Of a stretch of DNA of 36,757 nucleotides, positions 33,204 to 36,757 are shown piece after piece. Source of the stretch: an uncultured Anaeromyxobacter sp. (GTDB lineage Bacteria > Myxococcota > Myxococcia > Myxococcales > Anaeromyxobacteraceae); assembly GCA_903904005.1 (NCBI GenBank), contig CAIVAR010000159.1:1-36757 (forward strand), written 5' to 3'. Every line of letters starts with the position of its first letter. The first letter of the stretch is position 1. Both the position numbers and the translations under genes were made by a program. Under the pieces are notes generated by a model. It saw only the letters and a list, made by a program, of their open reading frames with translations, was not told where the DNA came from and searched no databases.

Positions 33204-34006
33204 GACCCGAGGAGCAGCATCATGTGCACCTGCCGCCTCACGCCGGCGAGCGCGTCGGCGCACTCCGGCTCGGCGCGGTGCCCCTCGAAATCGAGGAAGA
33301 AGACGTAGTGCCCAACCGCCGTCTTCGTCGGACGGCTCTCGATGCGGGAGAGGTTGATCCGGCGCGTGGCGAACTCGGCGATGACCTCGTAGAGGCCGCC
33401 CGGCCGGTCCCGGTCGAGGGTGAAGGCGATGCTGGTCCGGTCGCGACCGGTCGCCTTCCCGTCCTCCCGTCCGAGCAGGACGAACCGGGTGAAGTTCTCC
33501 GCCGCGTCCTGGATCGACGGAGCGAGGATGGCGAGGCCGTAGCGTTCCGCCGCGCCCTTCCCGCCGACGGCCGCGAGCCCCGTCTCCTCGGCGGCACGCC
33601 GGGCGGCGTCCGCGGTGGAGAGGGTCGGCTCGGTGGGCACGCCCGGGAGCCGCTGCCGGAGGAAGGCGGAGCACTGCCCGAGCGCCTGGGGGTGCGAGAG
33701 CACGCGCCGGATGGAGGCGAGATCCGCACCGGGGCGGACGAGCAGGTGCTGCTCCACGGGGAGCACCAGTTCCTGGCGGATGCGCAGCCCCGGGCGTTGC
33801 ACGAGCAGGTCGAGCGTGGCCCCGACGGCCCCCTCGATGGAGTTCTCGACGGGCAGGAGCGCCACGTCCACGTCGCCCCCGAGGGCCGCCTCGTAGGCGT
33901 CGGCGAAGCTCGGGAACGGCAGCCGATCGGCGCCGGCGAGCGTGGCGCAGCGAGTCACGGCCTCCTCGCTGAAGGTTCCGGGGGGGCCCAGGTAGGCGAC
34001 GCGCAT
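33188..34006 (-). CDS. pheA: Prephenate dehydratase
   Basis: The 272-aa monofunctional enzyme converts prephenate to phenylpyruvate in phenylalanine synthesis. It starts MRVAYLGPPGTFSEEAV. LLPVENSIEGAVGATLDLLV, SHPQALGQCSAFLR and the catalytic TRF motif (T173-R174-F175 in AENFTRFVLLG) form the PDT domain. The C-terminal ACT domain (about 190-270) has GGLYEVIAEFATRRINLSRI followed by ESRPTK, the phenylalanine-binding signature, so feedback inhibition by Phe is expected. No chorismate mutase domain is fused. It is divergent from the TolB/TPR gene (48-nt gap). Confidence 0.95.
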   Translation of the reverse strand: MRVAYLGPPGTFSEEAVTRCATLAGADRLPFPSFADAYEAALGGDVDVALLPVENSIEGAVGATLDLLVQRPGLRIRQELVLPVEQHLLVRPGADLASIRRVLSHPQALGQCSAFLRQRLPGVPTEPTLSTADAARRAAEETGLAAVGGKGAAERYGLAILAPSIQDAAENFTRFVLLGREDGKATGRDRTSIAFTLDRDRPGGLYEVIAEFATRRINLSRIESRPTKTAVGHYVFFLDFEGHRAEPECADALAGVRRQVHMMLLLGSYPRA

Positions 34007-34054
34007 GGGCCGTTTCTAGCATACGATGGCACCTTTCGCGTTGCCGGAGGCCGT

Positions 34055-35638
34055 GTGGCCCTGTCCGAATGGATCGACGAGCTGCGGCGGGGGGGCCTGG
34101 CCTGGCTGCTCGATCGTCGCCGGAAGCCCGCCTCGCCCGGAGCCTACCTGGCCCGCCGTCAGCGGCGGCGCCTGCTCGCCCTCGGCGGCGTGGCGGCGGC
34201 GCTCGTGCTCGTCATCCTCGGCACCGTCCAGTACGCCCGCCGGAGGCCCGGAAACGCCGCCTCGGGCGTCCCGTCCATCGTGGTCCTGCCGTTCGTGAAC
34301 CTGAGCGGCGACCCGGACCAGGACTACTTCGCCGACGGGCTCACCGAGGAGATCCAGGGGGCCCTCGCCCAGATTCCGGGGCTGCGCGTCATCGGACGCA
34401 CGACCTCCTTCGCGCTCCGTGGAAGGACCGGCGACTTCCGAGAGCTGGCCCGGCAGCTGGGGCTGACCTCGGTCCTCGAGGGCAGCGTCCGGCGCTCCGG
34501 ATCCCGCCTGCGGGTGAGCGCCCAGATCGTGGACGCGCGGGAGGGCTTCCAGCTCTGGTCCCAGACCTTCGACCGCGAGGCGGGCGACGTGCTGGCCGTC
34601 CAGGACGAGATCGGGCGCGCCGTCGCGAGCGCCCTGGAGCTGAAGCTCCTGCCGCCCGGGAGGGGGTCCGGCAGCGCACGCCCCGTGGACCCGGAGGTCT
34701 ACAACCAGTACCTGCTGGCCCGCCGCTTCCTGGCCCCCTCCGACCTCGACGGCTTCGTGCGCGCGGCCGCGGCGTCCGAGAAGGCCATTTCGCTCGCCCC
34801 CGGGTTCGCGCCGGCCTGGGCCACCCTCGCCGCCGCGTCGGCCGGGATCAGCGACTACGTCGAGGCTCCCGACGAGATCGAGTCCAACCGGAAGCGGGCG
34901 ATCTCGGCTGCCGCGCGCGCCATCGAGCTCGACCCCCGCCTCGCCGAGGCCTACGCGACCCGCGCGCAGTTGCTCGCCCAGGCCACCTGGGACTGGGAGG
35001 CCGCGGGCGAGGACTTCGATCGGGCGCACGCCCTCGCGCCCGGCGATGCCGACATCCTTCGGAAGGAAGGGGCCTGGCTGCTCGCCCCGCAGGGGCGCCT
35101 CTCCGAGGCCATCCAGCTCCTCCGGCGCGCCACCGAGCTCGACCCCCTCTCGGTCTCGGCGTGGAACAGCCTGGGGCTTCTGCAGGTCGCCGCCGGACAG
35201 GGGGACGAGGGGGAACTCTCTCTGCGCCGCGCCGCCGAGATCGATCCGGAGAACGACTACGCCCGGCAGGGGCTGGGGGTGCGGCAACTGCTCTCCGGTC
35301 GGCCGGAGGCTGCGCTCGCCGAGACCAACCGGTGCTCGCCGGGGTTGTGGCGCCTGCGTGGGGCGGCCCTGGCGGAGCACGACCTCGGGCACGTCCGCGA
35401 GGCCCGGACGGCGCTCGAGGAGCTCACGGCCCAGTTCGCCTTCCCCTCGCCGTACCAGATCGCGGAAGTCCACGCCTGGCGGGGGGACGCCGACCAGGCC
35501 TTCGCCTGGCTCGAGAAGGCGATGGTCGCGCGCGACCCCGGGCTGCTCCTCCTGGCGTGGGACCCGCTGCTCGCCCGGATCCGCGGCGATTCCCGGATGG
35601 CGGCGATGCAGCGGCGGATGAACCTGAACCCGGGGTGA
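34055..35638 (+). CDS. Membrane-anchored TolB-like/TPR protein
   Basis: The 527-aa protein starts at GTG 34055 with GGAGG 4 nt before it. A basic N-terminus is followed by one membrane helix (about 41-58, LALGGVAAALVLVILGTV). Residues 72-195 form the TolB-like/FlgO-type domain often fused to adenylate cyclases or CadC-type HTH regulators: SIVVLPFVNLSGDPDQDYFA, DGLTEEIQGALAQIPGLRVI, GRTTSFALRG, VLEGSVRRSGSRLRVSAQIV and DGFQLWS-like EGFQLWSQTFDR. Several TPR units follow (e.g. AISAAARAIELDPRLAEAYA, SEAIQLLRRATELDPLSVSA, ELSLRRAAEIDPENDYARQG). Here no cyclase, kinase or DNA-binding domain is attached, so it is probably a scaffold whose partner is encoded elsewhere. Topology puts the TPR part in the periplasm if the helix is a signal anchor. 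Confidence 0.85.
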   Translation: MALSEWIDELRRGGLAWLLDRRRKPASPGAYLARRQRRRLLALGGVAAALVLVILGTVQYARRRPGNAASGVPSIVVLPFVNLSGDPDQDYFADGLTEEIQGALAQIPGLRVIGRTTSFALRGRTGDFRELARQLGLTSVLEGSVRRSGSRLRVSAQIVDAREGFQLWSQTFDREAGDVLAVQDEIGRAVASALELKLLPPGRGSGSARPVDPEVYNQYLLARRFLAPSDLDGFVRAAAASEKAISLAPGFAPAWATLAAASAGISDYVEAPDEIESNRKRAISAAARAIELDPRLAEAYATRAQLLAQATWDWEAAGEDFDRAHALAPGDADILRKEGAWLLAPQGRLSEAIQLLRRATELDPLSVSAWNSLGLLQVAAGQGDEGELSLRRAAEIDPENDYARQGLGVRQLLSGRPEAALAETNRCSPGLWRLRGAALAEHDLGHVREARTALEELTAQFAFPSPYQIAEVHAWRGDADQAFAWLEKAMVARDPGLLLLAWDPLLARIRGDSRMAAMQRRMNLNPG

Positions 35639-35656
35639 ACCCCGGCGCCGCCCACG

Positions 35657-36097
35657 TCAACGGGGAGCAGGACTGCCCACCACCTCGTACCGGATGAACC
35701 GGTCGGTCGCCTCGAGCACCCCGATCTGCCAGCCCTTGAAGTCGATGGCTCGTCCCTGGGCCAGATCGAGGGTCACCTCGGCGCGGTACTCCGGGCGCTC
35801 GGCCTCCACCCCGTTCGCGATCTTGTGTTCCTCGTATCGCACACGGACGATGCTCTTACCGGACGGTCCCACCCCGGTGAGGCCGAGGTAGACGATCTCC
35901 GCGTGAAGACCGTCCACCCGGGAGACCTTCGTGACGGGCGAGATGGAGACGACGGTGCTCGTGTTGTCGACCATCCTGCCGCCGACCTCGACCTCGAGGG
36001 GTTCGCCCTTCCGTGCGAGGCTGGTCGGCGGAGGGGCCTGGACGGAGCCACAGGCGGCAAGCGTGAGAAGGAGCGTCACCGCCAGGGGTCGTACCAT
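35657..36097 (-). CDS. Small lipoprotein of unknown function
   Basis: The 146-aa protein starts MVRPLAVTLLLTLAAC-GSVQ with a good lipobox (LAAC), so it is probably an outer- or inner-membrane lipoprotein. The mature part is rich in beta-strand pattern (EPLEVEVGGRMVDNTSTVVS, ISPVTKVSRVDGLHAEIVYL, EYRAEVTLDLAQGRAIDFKG, FIRYEVVG) and looks like one small beta-sandwich. It is convergent with the TolB/TPR gene, 18 nt away. The family is not recognised. Confidence 0.75.
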   Translation of the reverse strand: MVRPLAVTLLLTLAACGSVQAPPPTSLARKGEPLEVEVGGRMVDNTSTVVSISPVTKVSRVDGLHAEIVYLGLTGVGPSGKSIVRVRYEEHKIANGVEAERPEYRAEVTLDLAQGRAIDFKGWQIGVLEATDRFIRYEVVGSPAPR

Positions 36098-36217
36098 CGG
36101 GGCAGTCTACGGGAGGACTCGACCCCGGCCCAACCCCCGTCCGGGTTGAGAGCGCTCACAGGTCCTGGCCCTCCCGGGGCACTTGCAATCCCTTCTTCCG
36201 ACGGGGAGCATGACGTC

Positions 36218-36541
36218 ATGACCAAGCGATTTCTGATGGTGATGTTCGCGCTCTCGATGGCGGCGTGCGGGCACAAGGTCCGGGTGACCACCCAGGACTT
36301 CGCGACCGGGACCTTCGTCGTCTGCGGGAAGAAGGGGATCTCGAACGACGTGCTCACCCAGAAGGCGGTGGAGGTCTGCCCCGGCGGCGCGACGCTCGTG
36401 AAGTGCGGCTCGCAGGCCTTCGCGTCGAGCACGGCCCCCGCGTCCTCCGGCATGGTCGCCGCGTCGGGCACCAGCTCCGACAACTGCTGCCAGTTCAAGT
36501 GCCCGCCGGCAGCCCCCGGGGCACCAGCGCCCGCGAAGTGA
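36218..36541 (+). CDS. Small Cys-containing lipoprotein
   Basis: The 107-aa protein starts MTKRFLMVMFALSMAAC-GHK, with the lipobox MAAC. The mature part carries two Cys pairs (FVVCGKKG, EVCPGGATLVKCG) and an NCCQFKCPP cluster before a Pro/Ala tail, suggesting disulfides in the envelope. The ATG at 36218 has GGGGAG about 10 nt upstream. The 120-nt gap to the divergent lipoprotein gene holds a CAACCC-N6-GGGTTG inverted repeat (36132-36149) and the palindrome GAGCGCTC. The stop is followed immediately by a strong hairpin. The function is unknown. Confidence 0.75.
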   Translation: MTKRFLMVMFALSMAACGHKVRVTTQDFATGTFVVCGKKGISNDVLTQKAVEVCPGGATLVKCGSQAFASSTAPASSGMVAASGTSSDNCCQFKCPPAAPGAPAPAK

Positions 36542-36565
36542 CGGTGCGGGGACCTCCCCGCACCG
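36542..36565 (+). terminator. 10-bp hairpin directly after the small lipoprotein gene
   Basis: CGGTGCGGGG (36542-36551) pairs perfectly with CCCCGCACCG (36556-36565) around the loop ACCT. It begins on the base after the TGA stop. There is no U-tract, so termination is inferred from stability and position. Confidence 0.55.
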
Positions 36566-36581
36566 GTGCACGAAAGAGGAA

Positions 36582-36610
36582 GGGCGACCGGGATCCACTC
36601 CCAGTCGCCC
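36582..36610 (+). terminator. Second hairpin, the probable target of intron insertion
   Basis: GGGCGAC (36582-36588) pairs with GTCGCCC (36604-36610), and inside it GGGA (36590-36593) pairs with TCCC (36599-36602) around TCCAC. It is followed by GTTCCATG and then the intron. Group IIC introns characteristically insert a few nucleotides after such terminator-like stems. Confidence 0.6.
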
Positions 36611-36618
36611 GTTCCATG

Positions 36619-36757
36619 GTGTGCCCAGCATGGGCGTGACGTGGAGGTGAAAGTCCTCTGGGGAACCCGGTCGCAGGGACCCCGAGCGAACCGCAAGGTG
36701 CCGACCGCGAGGGGAGCGCTGAAAGAAGCGGGGAGCGAAGCCGCGAGCCGACGAACA
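36619..36757 (+). mobile_element. 5' end of a group IIC-type self-splicing intron (cut by window edge)
   Basis: The sequence starts with GTGTGCCCAGCATGGGCG, matching the bacterial group II 5' boundary GUGYG and the opening stem of domain I (GCCCAGCATGGGC). It continues with GGTGAAAGTCC (36646-36656), CCGCAAGGTG (36691-36700), GCTGAAAGAAGCGGG (around 36718-36732), GGGAGCGAAGCC and CCGACGAACA. The order and wording parallel domain I of known IIC introns such as that of Oceanobacillus iheyensis (GUGUGCCCGGCAUGGG..., ACGCAAGGGUG, CUGAAGGAAGCGGACGGC). Domains II-VI and the expected reverse transcriptase/maturase gene lie beyond the window. There is no long open frame in this segment, as expected for ribozyme sequence. 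Confidence 0.85.

Noticed and set aside
36618-36757. rRNA or other structured RNA gene at the right edge
   Set aside because: The GUGYG start, GGTGAAAGTCC and CGCAAGG blocks are those of group II introns, not of rRNA.

Overview
The window is a GC-rich (roughly 70%) bacterial chromosome segment, densely packed with short intergenic gaps, many GTG/TTG starts and 4-bp stop/start overlaps. Large lipoproteins, small Cys-rich lipoproteins, a PilZ protein, a TolB-like/TPR protein, a PD40-Omp85 fusion and a selenoprotein together suggest a Gram-negative relative of the Myxococcota/Deltaproteobacteria. That placement is inference from gene content, not a phylogeny.

Layout. Positions 1-4554 (minus strand) hold housekeeping genes: the N-terminal third of carB, a class I aspartate aminotransferase, coaD, rsmD and a Zn-type cation diffusion facilitator. 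At 4623-7634 (plus) lies a surface protein that joins an HExxH metallopeptidase-like domain, a TolB/PD40 propeller and an Omp85-type barrel. A tRNA-Thr(CGU) with its own promoter follows at 7696-7771, and after it comes a short non-coding stretch with structured elements. From 20493 down to 7938 eight genes run on the minus strand: an MscS channel, a 951-aa lipoprotein, an AI-2E-type exporter, a secreted protein with three 110-residue repeats, an outer-membrane barrel-like protein, a small LuxR-type HTH protein, an NtrC-like regulator with a degenerate ATPase, and a membrane histidine kinase. This looks like a self-regulated envelope locus of unknown function.

From 20659 to 25337 the plus strand carries a SelW/Rdx selenoprotein whose UGA is read as selenocysteine (a bacterial SECIS hairpin is visible right after it), a Cys-rich lipoprotein, a CurA-like NADPH oxidoreductase translationally coupled to glycerate kinase, and a glutamate dehydrogenase with an unusual N-terminal insert. 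From 30900 down to 25353 the minus strand carries a Nudix hydrolase, GrpE, an HtrA/Deg protease, a PilZ protein under a promoter embedded in a perfect 12-bp inverted repeat, and a two-gene ABC exporter. At 30958-33203 (plus) a beta-CASP metallo-hydrolase overlaps a homocysteine S-methyltransferase. Prephenate dehydratase, a TolB-like/TPR membrane protein and two small lipoproteins fill 33188-36541.

The window ends inside a mobile element: from 36619 the sequence is the 5' end (domain I) of a group IIC-type self-splicing intron, inserted 8 nt after a strong hairpin. No gap longer than about 300 bases is without a gene.
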